A DNA stretch of 57,036 nucleotides from Clostridia bacterium (GTDB lineage Bacteria > Bacillota > Clostridia > Oscillospirales > Acutalibacteraceae): contig JAFURT010000040.1 in NCBI GenBank assembly GCA_017471765.1, positions 1 through 57,036 of the forward strand. The letters run 5' to 3'. The stretch's first letter is position 1. Each line of letters begins with the position of its first letter. The notes below the pieces were generated by a model. That model was not told the origin of the DNA, made no database searches, and was given only the letters and a program-made list of their open reading frames with translations. Shown one piece after another: positions 33,017 through 41,958 of this stretch. Both the position numbers and the translations under genes were made by a program.

Positions 33017-34954
33017 TCAATCAAACACAAACTCAAACACCCGATAGTCGCCGGGCCACAGGCAGGTCGATACTTTGTTCCCGCTTTGGGTAACCTTTTC
33101 GCCGTAGAACAGCTCCTTTACCTGCTTGATCTTCAGCTTACCGGTATAGGTGATATCCAGGTTCATCGCCTTGCTTTGGTCAAAGGTGGGTTGCTCATTC
33201 CACTTCTTCTCTACGCCGTCGTTATTAATCACAGTAACGATCAGGCTACCATCCTTTACATTGACCAAATACTGTACCTCTTTAGAGAAGGTGAAGGGGA
33301 TGTACTTGGCCACCAGCTTCTGCAGGATGCTACCCAGGTTTGCGACGCTGTAATCGGGGCCGTACACGATCACCGTGCCCTTGCCGTCTTTGATTTCCTG
33401 CCGGGTACCGCCCTTGTAGGCGGATTTGTAGGCATCAAAATACTTGAGGTACGCCGTGTTGCAAAGGAGGGTGCCTCCCTGCTTCACATAGGCAACATAC
33501 CGCCCGACTTCTTCAGTTGACAAGCGTACATCACCGGAGAGCAACAGCACCGGATAACTGTTCAGCACCTCCTGGGAGGCGTTCTGCAACAGGAAGTCAC
33601 AGGTATCCCCATAGGCGTTATTTTGCTGATAATAGCTTTCGATCTCGGGGGAGCCATACGCATTGGTGTGGCCACGGGAGAAAAAGCCGTCGGGGAAGAA
33701 TTCCTGAATTACATCAATGTTCATTCTGGTGCCTTCATCCATAGAAAAGACACCATAGCTGCCATCCACTGCACCGGCGGCACGTGTAGGCGCTACATTC
33801 ATTAGGCCGTGGTAATAATCCAGCACCACACCAATGGGGGTGTAGTTGTAGCCAATATCCCGGTGCTTGTCCGAGAAGGCCACCATCTTCTGCATCATTT
33901 CTCCGTAAGGAGTCAGCGCATAATAGCCGTTCTGGTCCTTTTCGCTGGCATCCTTGAAAGCAAGGACATTGCCTGCCTCAAAGGTGAAGAAGCCGGCGCC
34001 GCCCATGTAAGACATCAGATACGTACGCTCGATGAGATTCATGGAGTGGCCGTAATCTTTTCCGCCATACTGTCCCCAAATGGACTTATCGTCCTGATAC
34101 GTGCCGATAAAGCTATTGAACCAGTTGGAGAAATACATCACCGCTACCTTATTATACTGCCGGGCGGCACCACGGGTAAAGGCCATGTGGGTCTGATGAG
34201 ACGCAACCGATTCGCCTACCTCAGCGCCAACGTAGTCAAAGCCAAATTCGGCCCCATAGTGCTCCCAGAAGGTGTGACCGTTAATGGCGGCCATGCCCTT
34301 CATGCCAGGCTTGATTCCATAAGGGTAATCGACATAGTGGGAAAACACGTGTTTCCGGACATAGGCCAACGCATCCTTTTTGGTGGTGGGCTTATAGGTC
34401 TTCCAGGCGTCGTGCAGAAAAAAGTTCATTCCCCATTCGCCGACCATCTGGGGCAGGCCGTCCACCGGCTCCATGTAATTCACGCCCAAGCCTAAGTCAG
34501 TCATGGATTTTTTCCACAGGTCAATGTCGAAGCCCCTGGTGGTGTAAACGCCCCGGATGATAAACTCTTCCTGCCGACCAAAGTCATTATAAGCTTCAAA
34601 ACCCACCTTGCTATCCCGATACCGGGTAGCAAACACCGCCTGGTTGCGGATAAAATCCGCTGCCTTCAGGTTGTATTGTTTTTCGTTTTTGGCAGTCGTG
34701 GTTGCTTTCTGGGTGGTCGTTACTTTATCTTTTCCGGTGGTGTGGCGACTACCTGTAGTGGTTTCTGTCGCTATCCCGGTGGTAGCGTCTGCCCCAGCCG
34801 TAGTGGCCGTAGTGGCGTCAGCGGTGGTGGTAGTATCGCTTGCCTCGTTGGACACAGGAGAGGAACTCTCTTCTGTGTTTCCGTTGCCGCAGGCGGCCAT
34901 ACAGCCGACCAATACCAACACAGCGAACAATATGGATAAAATTCGTCTGGTCAT
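33017..34954 (-). CDS. Lipoprotein with glycoside-hydrolase-like body
   Basis: 645 residues, ATG 34954 after AGGAGGAAA. The signal peptide ends in lipobox LVGC (C18). Residues 25-92 are a Thr/Ala/Ser linker that spans the wall. The body (about 95-645) begins with residues resembling a TIM-barrel (WGMNFFLHDAW, PYGIKPGMKGMAAINGHTFWEHYGAEFGFDYVGAE, split for description). Later it shows a GATase-like segment common in multi-domain glycosidases (SYPVLLLSGDVRLSTEEVGRYVAYVKQGGTLL) and a C-terminal beta-sandwich. This layout recalls GH42-like enzymes, but catalytic acids cannot be fixed by eye. It is probably a surface enzyme or binding protein for polysaccharide. The specific family is unknown. Confidence 0.6.
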   Translation of the reverse strand: MTRRILSILFAVLVLVGCMAACGNGNTEESSSPVSNEASDTTTTADATTATTAGADATTGIATETTTGSRHTTGKDKVTTTQKATTTAKNEKQYNLKAADFIRNQAVFATRYRDSKVGFEAYNDFGRQEEFIIRGVYTTRGFDIDLWKKSMTDLGLGVNYMEPVDGLPQMVGEWGMNFFLHDAWKTYKPTTKKDALAYVRKHVFSHYVDYPYGIKPGMKGMAAINGHTFWEHYGAEFGFDYVGAEVGESVASHQTHMAFTRGAARQYNKVAVMYFSNWFNSFIGTYQDDKSIWGQYGGKDYGHSMNLIERTYLMSYMGGAGFFTFEAGNVLAFKDASEKDQNGYYALTPYGEMMQKMVAFSDKHRDIGYNYTPIGVVLDYYHGLMNVAPTRAAGAVDGSYGVFSMDEGTRMNIDVIQEFFPDGFFSRGHTNAYGSPEIESYYQQNNAYGDTCDFLLQNASQEVLNSYPVLLLSGDVRLSTEEVGRYVAYVKQGGTLLCNTAYLKYFDAYKSAYKGGTRQEIKDGKGTVIVYGPDYSVANLGSILQKLVAKYIPFTFSKEVQYLVNVKDGSLIVTVINNDGVEKKWNEQPTFDQSKAMNLDITYTGKLKIKQVKELFYGEKVTQSGNKVSTCLWPGDYRVFEFVFD

Positions 34955-35095
34955 TTCTGCTTTCCTCCTAATAGCACGTGGATTGTTTGTATGCTACCAT
35001 AAATCCGCACAAAAAACCATGGACAAACGTATTTCTTTTTTGCGTTTTTGACTTATTGGTGAGTCGCTGGCAGAGCCGGGGATCTCTCTTACAAA

Positions 35096-35129
35096 AGAAC
35101 GGTTTGCTATCTACATAGCAAACCGTTCT
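35096..35129 (-). terminator. Terminator of the GH43-like gene
   Basis: A 15-bp perfect stem (35096-35110 with 35115-35129), with TTTTG following on the minus strand. Confidence 0.8.
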
Positions 35130-35132
35130 CTC

Positions 35133-35984
35133 TTATTTCCAATTCAGCGGTGCGATGGACACACACCCGGGGTTGGGATTGGGAAATCCGTTCCAGCCAC
35201 AGGTGGTGATATAATCCTGCCCGTCCACCGACAGCACCTCCGGTGCGTGGGCCTGCAACCGGGCCACCGGCTGCACTCCCTCGCCAGCGCCGTTATATTC
35301 ACCGAAAGAGGTGGGGTCATCTGAAGCGAACACCAGGGTGTCATTGTAGTTCTCCGGCTCACAATCGGTATACGTAATGAACAGATAATACCGCCCATCT
35401 CGCTTTACCACGTAGGGCGACTCCATCGCCCCCCAGCCGGGATGCAGCGGTGCCTCCTCGCCGGAGGTCAAAGCAAAGCCGGCAAACTGCCAGGTAAGCA
35501 GGTCAGACGACCGGAACAAGGATACCGCCCCACGCTTTTGGTGCACCCCCACCACATACAGCAGGTAGTCTGCCTCCCCCACCTTGAGCACAAAGTGGTC
35601 CCGATGGGCCGCCATGAGCGGCTCACCCTCCAGCCGGACGGGATACCCAAACCACTCATACATATCAAACGACACCGCCAGTTGGGTGGGAGATGGGCCG
35701 TAGAACATATAGTAGTTCTCCCCTTCTCCGATCACACAGGGGGCCCACGCCAGCGTGCCACGGTCGATGGAGCGCCCCTCCTCCTGCATCGGGGACAGCA
35801 AAGACGCACCCCGTGCGTGGACAAAATACCGTTCCGTATACGAGCCACCGCCAAAGCCGGTAATGCCGTACAGGTGATACGCTCCGTCGGAGCCTTTCAC
35901 GATGGTGTGGTCATTGACATAATTTCCATTCTCCGTGGGGCGGAATAAAACCTGCCACTCTCCGGCAATATACGGTACTTTCAT
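35133..35984 (-). CDS. GH43/GH32-like five-bladed propeller glycosidase
   Basis: 283 residues, cytoplasmic (no signal peptide). Repeated blade motifs are present: NDHTIVKGSDGAYHLYG, LAWAPCVIGEGENYYMFYG, HRDHFVLKVGEADYLLYV and ESPYVVKRDGRYYLF. The Asp in NDHT and the Glu in MESPYV stand where GH43/GH32 enzymes keep the catalytic base and acid. Such enzymes cleave arabinosides, xylosides or fructosides. The protein is short for GH32 (no C-terminal sandwich). It follows a hairpin-ended candidate RNA on the same strand and lies next to the lipoprotein above, so both may serve carbohydrate use. Confidence 0.72.
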   Translation of the reverse strand: MKVPYIAGEWQVLFRPTENGNYVNDHTIVKGSDGAYHLYGITGFGGGSYTERYFVHARGASLLSPMQEEGRSIDRGTLAWAPCVIGEGENYYMFYGPSPTQLAVSFDMYEWFGYPVRLEGEPLMAAHRDHFVLKVGEADYLLYVVGVHQKRGAVSLFRSSDLLTWQFAGFALTSGEEAPLHPGWGAMESPYVVKRDGRYYLFITYTDCEPENYNDTLVFASDDPTSFGEYNGAGEGVQPVARLQAHAPEVLSVDGQDYITTCGWNGFPNPNPGCVSIAPLNWK

Positions 35985-36018
35985 CCGATTCCCTCCTGCT
36001 GTTTGTCTGCCAAAAGAA

Positions 36019-36411
36019 GCCCACCGGGCTGTACTCTCCCGGTGGGCGAATTTATTGGTTTTCTCGTCGGTTTTTGCCGACGCTTTTATTAACTAGTACA
36101 TTGGTCCTCACCGAATTGGTCAGGGTTTATAGGCGTACCTTACCGGCTATGCCGGTGAAATCTACTTAGTACATTGGTCTTCACCGATATTCTTTCTTCA
36201 AATTTTGTCTAACAGAGACTATCTGTGCATCGGAAACACCTTTCGCAGTAGATTTTGGTCGAGGTTACTTACTGACTAAATCTTTGGACTCATTCCTTTC
36301 TGCATCGATTTTCATTTGCGAAACGGGCGGAGTGTCGTTATTCGCCATTGGAATCAGTCCCCTTTCTTAGCCAACTTCATCTTGGTTATTGGTGTTCTTT
36401 GTCTTTCTCTG
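36019..36411 (-). ncRNA. Candidate structured RNA of about 390 nt
   Basis: The transcript is bounded by the promoter at 36417-36445 and a strong hairpin (36019-36028 with 36038-36047) followed by TTCTTTT. Inside are two direct 21-bp repeats (36094-36114 and 36167-36187, one mismatch), a hairpin ACCGGC-ATA-GCCGGT between them (36142-36156), and a hairpin CGTCGGC/GCCGACG near 36066-36082. A 27-codon ORF (36265-36348, MANNDTPPVSQMKI...) with a GGGGA-type RBS lies in the 5' part. It could be an independent RNA or a long leader of the GH43-like gene. I do not recognise the family. Confidence 0.5.
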
Positions 36412-36416
36412 GCTTT

Positions 36417-36445
36417 AGTATAGCTGAAAAAAACGTTCCTGTCTA
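36417..36445 (-). promoter_or_regulatory. Promoter of the candidate RNA
   Basis: On the minus strand TAGACA (36440-36445), 17 nt, TATACT (36417-36422). Confidence 0.65.
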
Positions 36446-36569
36446 TTCGCAAAATACACAAGGAATTTATGAATTTTTCTACTACCACTCTGGGGCGAAT
36501 GTGTGGTATAATGGATGTGTTGGGGCGTGAAATGTTGGTTTCACGCCCCTTTGTTTTGCTCATAAAAGG

Positions 36570-36594
36570 AAGCCGCAGACGTTGTCTGCGGCTT
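36570..36594 (-). terminator. Terminator of the phosphohexomutase gene
   Basis: An 11-bp stem (36570-36580 with 36584-36594), followed on the minus strand by CCTTTT. Confidence 0.75.
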
Positions 36595-36612
36595 TCTGTC
36601 TTATTTGGTTTG

Positions 36613-38331
36613 TCAGCCCTTCAGCAATGCCTCGGCCTGCGCCAGCAGAGCCTTCTCCTGCTCCGCCGCCTCCTGGGCGGTAGCCCCGATAGCGGTGACA
36701 TAACCCTTGATCTTCGGCTCGGTGCCGGAGGGGCGGATAATCAGTCCGGCGTTCCCTTCCAGCGTATAGGACAGCACATTCGACCGGGGCAGGGTCAGCG
36801 GCAGCCGGTCACCGGTGACGAAATCGGTATACACCCGCTCCCGGTAGTCGGCACAGGCCAGCACCCGGCATCCGGCCAGCTCCGTGGGAGGATCTGCCCG
36901 CAGGTCGCTCATCAGCTTATCCATCGCCAACATCCCCTGCTCGCCCTCAAAGGCCACATTCACCAGGGCGTTGCGGTAATAGCCGTGCTCCTCATACAGC
37001 TGCTCCAGCCGCTGTAGCAGGGTAATCCCCTGCTGGCGGTAGTAGGAGGCCATCTCCACAATGAGCATGGAGGCTACCACGGCATCCTTATCCCGGACAT
37101 AGCTGCCGGCCAGATAGCCATAGCTTTCCTCAAAACCGAATACGTACCGTTCCGGGTGACCCTCCTGCTCCAGCAGACCGATCTGCTCACCGATATACTT
37201 AAAGCCGGTAAGCAGGTCACGCAGCTCACAGCCGTATTTGGCGGCAATCGCCTTCACCAGATTGGTGGTCACGATGGTCTTGACCACCACCGGGTTTTCC
37301 GGCAGTGTGCCTGCCGCTGTGCGGCAGGACAGGATGTAATCCAGCAACAGACATCCTACCTGGTTGCCGGACATCAGCGTATAATCCTGACCGTCCCACA
37401 CGGCGATGCCCACCCGGTCGCAGTCCGGGTCGGTAGCCAGCAACAAGTCAGCCGGATTTCCCTCTGCCAGTGTCAGTGCACAGGCGAAGGCCTGGCGAAT
37501 CTCCGGATTGGGATAGGGGGCGGTGGGGAAGTTGCCGTCCGGCAGTTCTTGCTCCGGCACCACCGTTACCTGCTGTACACCCACCCGGCGCAGGATCTCC
37601 CGCACCGGCACATTGCCGGTACCGTTGAGGGGGGTATAGATTACCGACAGGCCGGCCTCGGCACTGACGGTGGGGTTGATTTGCTGAGCCAGCACCTGCC
37701 GGTAATAGCTGTCCAGCAGGTCATTACCGATAAGACGGATGCGTCCCTCGGCTACCGCCTCGTCATAGGCCACCACCTGCACATCCTCGAAGATGTCCAG
37801 CGCCCGGATATAGTCGGTCACCTCGCCGGCCGCACCGTCTGTCATCTGACAGCCGTCCTCACCGTAGCACTTGTAGCCGTTATACTTAGCCGGGTTATGG
37901 CTGGCCGTCACCATGATGCCCGCCTGACAGCCATAATACCGTACCGCATAGCTGAGCACCGGGGTGGGCTCCAGCTGGGGGAAAATGTACACCGTCACGC
38001 CGTTAGCCGCCAGCACCCGGGCCGCCTCTCTGGCAAACAGGTCGGACTTGATGCGGGAGTCATAGGCAACAGCCACCGCCGCCTCGGTATAATGAGCACG
38101 CAGGTAGTTGGCCAGCCCCTGGGTGGCCTTACGGACGGTGTAGATATTCATCCGGTTCTCGCCGGCGCCGATTACACCACGCAGGCCGCCGGTACCAAAG
38201 GCCAGCTCCTGATAGAACCGGTCCCGGATAGCTTCCTCCTGGCCGACAATGGCCGCCAGCTCGGTGCCGAGCTCGGCATCCTCCGTGGCGCAGGCGCACC
38301 AACGGTCGTACTTCTGCATGATTGCTGTCAT
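36613..38331 (-). CDS. pgcA: Phosphoglucomutase/phosphomannomutase
   Basis: 572 residues from ATG 38331, with CTAGGAGG 7 nt upstream. The alpha-D-phosphohexomutase signatures are complete: FGTGGLRG, the phosphoserine loop VTASHNPAKYNGYK, the metal loop ATDPDCDRVG, the sugar loop GFEESYGY and the phosphate-binding RPSGTEPKIK. The length fits the PgcA-type bacterial phosphoglucomutases. It converts glucose-6-phosphate and glucose-1-phosphate, feeding UDP-glucose and surface polysaccharide synthesis. This suits its place next to the capsule operon. It has its own promoter and terminator. Confidence 0.92.
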   Translation of the reverse strand: MTAIMQKYDRWCACATEDAELGTELAAIVGQEEAIRDRFYQELAFGTGGLRGVIGAGENRMNIYTVRKATQGLANYLRAHYTEAAVAVAYDSRIKSDLFAREAARVLAANGVTVYIFPQLEPTPVLSYAVRYYGCQAGIMVTASHNPAKYNGYKCYGEDGCQMTDGAAGEVTDYIRALDIFEDVQVVAYDEAVAEGRIRLIGNDLLDSYYRQVLAQQINPTVSAEAGLSVIYTPLNGTGNVPVREILRRVGVQQVTVVPEQELPDGNFPTAPYPNPEIRQAFACALTLAEGNPADLLLATDPDCDRVGIAVWDGQDYTLMSGNQVGCLLLDYILSCRTAAGTLPENPVVVKTIVTTNLVKAIAAKYGCELRDLLTGFKYIGEQIGLLEQEGHPERYVFGFEESYGYLAGSYVRDKDAVVASMLIVEMASYYRQQGITLLQRLEQLYEEHGYYRNALVNVAFEGEQGMLAMDKLMSDLRADPPTELAGCRVLACADYRERVYTDFVTGDRLPLTLPRSNVLSYTLEGNAGLIIRPSGTEPKIKGYVTAIGATAQEAAEQEKALLAQAEALLKG

Positions 38332-38414
38332 AGAAAAACCTCCTAGGTACATTGAAACAAATTTCGCCATACTGGGCAAACTACCCGGCAGGCTTGCCTC
38401 TTTTCACGGATATA

Positions 38415-38443
38415 AGTGTACCATAAATCTATGCCTTTGTAAA
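38415..38443 (-). promoter_or_regulatory. Promoter of the phosphohexomutase gene
   Basis: On the minus strand TTTACA (38438-38443), 17 nt, TACACT (38415-38420). Confidence 0.6.
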
Positions 38444-38472
38444 TAGACCGATACCAAAATACCGAACAAAAA

Positions 38473-38505
38473 AAGCCTGACCGAACAGAATATTCGGTCA
38501 AGCTT
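38473..38505 (-). terminator. Terminator of the capsule operon
   Basis: A 13-bp stem with one G-T wobble (38473-38485 with 38493-38505), followed by TTTTT on the minus strand, just after the nucleotide-sugar dehydratase. Confidence 0.82.
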
Positions 38506-38510
38506 TTGTG

Positions 38511-40448
38511 TTATCCTACCGTTACCGGACTTTCGGCATCGGGTACCCGATGCTGGGCCACCGCCTGGCGGTTGACCTCCTCCGGGGTCTTGAAGGTGGG
38601 CACAATGCGGCGCATGGTGGCCACCATCTGCTCCACGTCCTCGGTTTCAATCACCTGTCGCAACAGTTCCAGGTCAGCCTCCATTTCCTCATGGGGGATG
38701 GCTTCCTGCTGCTCGATGAATATCTTGTTGTTCTTAGTTGCCGTCAGAGTGTCGCTGTCCATCAGCAGTTCCTCATACAGCTTTTCGCCGGGGCGCAGGC
38801 CGGTCTCGATGATATCCACATCCACATAGGGGGTCAGCCCTGCCATCCGCACCAGGTTTTCTGCCAAATCCAGAATCTTGACCGGCTCGCCCATATCCAG
38901 CACAAACACCTGGGCGCTTTTGGCCATGGCGCCGGCCTGCATCACCAGCTGGGCGGCCTCCGGGATGGTCATGAAATACCGGATGATGCGCCGGTCGGTG
39001 ATGGTCAGCGGGCCACCGCCGGCCAACTGGCGCTTGAACAGCGGGATAACCGAGCCGTTGGAGCCCAACACATTGCCAAAGCGCACCGCCACAAAGACGG
39101 TATCGCTGACATTCTGCATGCTCTGCACCACCATCTCGCACAACCGCTTGCTGGCACCCATAACGTTGGTGGGGTTCACCGCCTTGTCGGTGGAAATCAG
39201 CACAAATTTCTCGGCCTGGTACCGGGCGGCCGCATGAGCCACATTGTAAGTGCCGAATACGTTATTCTTGATAGCTTCCTCGGGGCAGGGCTCCATCAGC
39301 GGCACATGCTTGTGGGCGGCGGCGTGGAAAACAATCTGGGGATGATAGCGGCGGAACAGGATATCTATCTTCTTCTCATCACGCACGGAAGCAATCTCCA
39401 CACGCAGATCCAGCCCATCGCCATACTGATGCCGCAATTCCTGCTGAATGTCATAGGCGTTGTTCTCGTAGATGTCTACAATAACTAACCGCAACGGATG
39501 CTGGGCGGCAATCTGCCGGCACAGCTCGGAGCCGATCGAACCACCGCCACCGGTGACCATAACCACCTTGCCGGAAAGAAACTCGTACACGTCGGTATTC
39601 TGGAAGTTGACCATTTCCCGTCCCAACAGGTCGTTCGGCTGTACATCCCGCATATGCCCCAGCAAAGACCCGCCTTCGCCGGACAACTGCTGGTCGATAT
39701 TCGGCATCATCCGTACACGGCAACCAGTCTGGCTGCAAATCTTCAGTATCTCCTGCTTGCGCTCATTTTCCAGCGAGGGGATGGCAACAACCAGTTCTTT
39801 AATTTCCGTATTCCGTACGTGCTCCACCACCGTACTGACCGGGCCCCGCACCGGGATGCCCCGGACGTGTGCCCGTTGCTTTATGGGGTCATCGTCAAAG
39901 AAACACACCACATCGTACGTACAGGCTGTGTCACGGCGAATCTCGTCCACCATCGCCACGCCTACATCCCCGGCACCAATAATCGCTATCTTGGTGGTGG
40001 CTCGCTTGCTGTGCTGCCACGACAACCGGAGCTGGCGCTGATAGCGACAGACAAAGCGGAACATCCACATCGTCACCAGGGTCAGCAGCATAGCGAACAG
40101 TTGCAGACGCAAGGGGCATTTAAGCTCCGGTGCGATCAGAAAACGATTGCCCAAAGCAAACAATACATTGCCACAGGTCAATGCCAAAAATTGCAACAAA
40201 TATTCCTTCGGGCTGGCATACCGCCAAAGGCTGTCATAACAGCCAAAGGCCAGAAGGAACAGGCTGTTACAGCCCAGCAGTAGCAACCAATGCCACCACC
40301 AAGTACCTTCCGGCAACGGCAGGTTGTGGATAAGCACCACCCATGCGACAAAAAACATCACCGAGATACTGAAAAGGTCCGCCAGGAACAGAAAATACCG
40401 ACGAAACCGGCGGATATCCGATGTCCTCTTTCCGTTCTTCCCATTCAA
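38511..40448 (-). CDS. Membrane nucleotide-sugar 4,6-dehydratase (CapD/PglF type)
   Basis: 645 residues, starting at TTG 40448 after AGGGGA. No in-frame ATG lies before the first membrane helix. Four membrane helices fill about residues 15-130. A first Rossmann domain follows (IAIIGAGDVGVAMVDEI). The extended SDR domain begins at VMVTGGGGSIGSELCRQI, with FHAAAHKHVPLME in place of the usual YxxxK. Such enzymes convert UDP-GlcNAc to the 4-keto-6-deoxy sugar, the first step toward bacillosamine-type or FucNAc sugars. It ends the operon with the BY-kinase module and so links regulation to sugar-precursor synthesis. Confidence 0.92.
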   Translation of the reverse strand: MNGKNGKRTSDIRRFRRYFLFLADLFSISVMFFVAWVVLIHNLPLPEGTWWWHWLLLLGCNSLFLLAFGCYDSLWRYASPKEYLLQFLALTCGNVLFALGNRFLIAPELKCPLRLQLFAMLLTLVTMWMFRFVCRYQRQLRLSWQHSKRATTKIAIIGAGDVGVAMVDEIRRDTACTYDVVCFFDDDPIKQRAHVRGIPVRGPVSTVVEHVRNTEIKELVVAIPSLENERKQEILKICSQTGCRVRMMPNIDQQLSGEGGSLLGHMRDVQPNDLLGREMVNFQNTDVYEFLSGKVVMVTGGGGSIGSELCRQIAAQHPLRLVIVDIYENNAYDIQQELRHQYGDGLDLRVEIASVRDEKKIDILFRRYHPQIVFHAAAHKHVPLMEPCPEEAIKNNVFGTYNVAHAAARYQAEKFVLISTDKAVNPTNVMGASKRLCEMVVQSMQNVSDTVFVAVRFGNVLGSNGSVIPLFKRQLAGGGPLTITDRRIIRYFMTIPEAAQLVMQAGAMAKSAQVFVLDMGEPVKILDLAENLVRMAGLTPYVDVDIIETGLRPGEKLYEELLMDSDTLTATKNNKIFIEQQEAIPHEEMEADLELLRQVIETEDVEQMVATMRRIVPTFKTPEEVNRQAVAQHRVPDAESPVTVG

Positions 40449-40466
40449 GACAATTCCCCTGCCTTT

Positions 40467-41168
40467 CTAGTTGCATTCCTCCATAATTTCTCTGGCTGTG
40501 TACCTGATTTGTTGCAGCCACATCCGCCCGACCCGATTGCGGGCAAGCAAAGCCATCGCCTGCGCCAGTTGAGGGGCGCGTTCGCCCATATCGTGCATAT
40601 CGGAGCCCACTACCAGCCGCAACGAAGGAGGGAGCCACTTCAACAATTGCCGAAGCTCCCGCTTATCCGCTAATGTTTCTGCATTGAGCTGGACGATGAC
40701 CCCCGGCAACTCCGTCAAGGCGGCGATGTCATTGCTTTTATACCAGGTCATATACCGGTCCAGGTGGGCAAACATGACCGTCAGCCGCTGGCCGAGGACG
40801 ATGTTTTCCACCTCCTCCAGCAACCAATGCGGTGCCCGCATAAAGGGCAGTTCCAACAGCAAAATATCCGTCCCTTGCAAGCACAGAGGACGCAGGTCCA
40901 TCCGGGACAGCCCTTCTGAAAGGCGCACCTCTGCTCCTAAAAGTACAGATGGGCAGTCAGCCGTCAGGAGAGGCCGCAACTGGTCGTAGCAACGCTGCCG
41001 TCTCTCCAAAAAACTGTTGATCGAATCATATTCCCAGTAGAAATGGGGGGTCGCCACCACAACCTCGGCGCCTTGCTTTGCCGCCGCACGCAACATCGCC
41101 AAAGAAATCTCCGGTGTTTTTGCCCCATCGTCCATATCCGGCAGGACATGGCTGTGAAAATCAATCAT
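40467..41168 (-). CDS. CpsB/YwqE-type PHP tyrosine phosphatase
   Basis: 233 residues from ATG 41168. The longer frame upstream reads through the kinase tail and is not coding. The PHP metal sites are clear: DFHSHVLPDMDDGA, VVATPHFYWEYDS, LLGAEVRLSEG, FAHLDRY and GSDMHDMGER. The enzyme dephosphorylates the tyrosine cluster of its BY-kinase partner and so sets polymer length. The start overlaps the kinase stop by 8 nt (ATGATTGA), so the pair is translated together. Confidence 0.92.
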   Translation of the reverse strand: MIDFHSHVLPDMDDGAKTPEISLAMLRAAAKQGAEVVVATPHFYWEYDSINSFLERRQRCYDQLRPLLTADCPSVLLGAEVRLSEGLSRMDLRPLCLQGTDILLLELPFMRAPHWLLEEVENIVLGQRLTVMFAHLDRYMTWYKSNDIAALTELPGVIVQLNAETLADKRELRQLLKWLPPSLRLVVGSDMHDMGERAPQLAQAMALLARNRVGRMWLQQIRYTAREIMEECN

Positions 41169-41958
41169 TACTCTTACCACTCTCCGTATACGAGTAATCG
41201 TATGCACGGTAATAGCGGCCATACCGGCCATAACGACCATAGCGGCCGTAGCGGCCATACCGGCCATAACCGCCGTAGCGGCCATAGCCAATGGGGTCCT
41301 GAGTCACGCAGGTCAGCACCACGCCCAGCAGGTTGGCGCTGGACAGCTTGACACTCTCCACCGCATCATTGAGTTCCTCGTAACTGGTCTGCTTATGCCG
41401 GCTGACCAGTACCACGCCGGCTACCATCGGCGCTACCACAAGGGCATCTGCCACCACACACAGGGGCGGCATATCGATGAAAACATAGTCGTACTTCTCC
41501 TGCAGTTCCGCCAACAGCTCCTTCATCCGGGCAGAGCCCAACAGCTCGGAGGGGTTAGGCGGAATGGTGCCGGAGGGAATAATGTCCAGATTTGGCTTCA
41601 CGTCCCGGCAGATACACTCCTCCAGCGGTTCCTGGCCGCTGAGAATCTTGGACAGGCCCTTGGTGCGGGGGAGCTTGAAGTTCCGATGCTGGGAGGGTTT
41701 ACGCATATCGGCATCCACCAGCACCACACGAGAACCGGTCTGGGCCATCACGATGGCCAGATTGCCGCTGAGGGTAGACTTGCCGGCGCCCGGCTCAGCG
41801 CTGGAGAAGATGATCGTGCGGCTATCCGTAGTGGAAAGGGCAAACAGCAGATTCGTACGAATCATTTTGTAGGCTTCTGAAACCTGGAAATTGGCTTTTC
41901 GGGAAGTGCCCTCTGGCTTTCCCGCTGTGTCTTTCTTCGTATCCGGTTTATTAAGCAT
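41161..41958 (-). CDS. BY-kinase (CpsD/CapB type) with 13-tyrosine tail
   Basis: 265 residues from ATG 41958. It carries Walker A EPGAGKST (55-62), Walker A' VVLVDADMRKP (78-88) and Walker B YVFIDMPPL (158-166). The C-terminal tail (225-257) is a run of GRY units with 13 tyrosines, more than usual for such kinases. BY-kinases autophosphorylate this cluster after contact with the membrane partner, here the upstream Wzz-like protein, and control capsule chain length. The DNA under the tail is a tandem array of 9-bp units (about 41190-41285), so repeat number can change by slippage. Start and stop overlap both neighbours by 8 nt. Confidence 0.94.
   Translation of the reverse strand: MLNKPDTKKDTAGKPEGTSRKANFQVSEAYKMIRTNLLFALSTTDSRTIIFSSAEPGAGKSTLSGNLAIVMAQTGSRVVLVDADMRKPSQHRNFKLPRTKGLSKILSGQEPLEECICRDVKPNLDIIPSGTIPPNPSELLGSARMKELLAELQEKYDYVFIDMPPLCVVADALVVAPMVAGVVLVSRHKQTSYEELNDAVESVKLSSANLLGVVLTCVTQDPIGYGRYGGYGRYGRYGRYGRYGRYGRYYRAYDYSYTESGKSND

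Noticed and set aside
36507-36550. TGG-TATAAT followed at once by a hairpin with T-run (plus strand)
   Set aside because: There is no -35, and the transcript would be about 35 nt with nothing encoded. It may be chance or a remnant, so it is not listed as a promoter.
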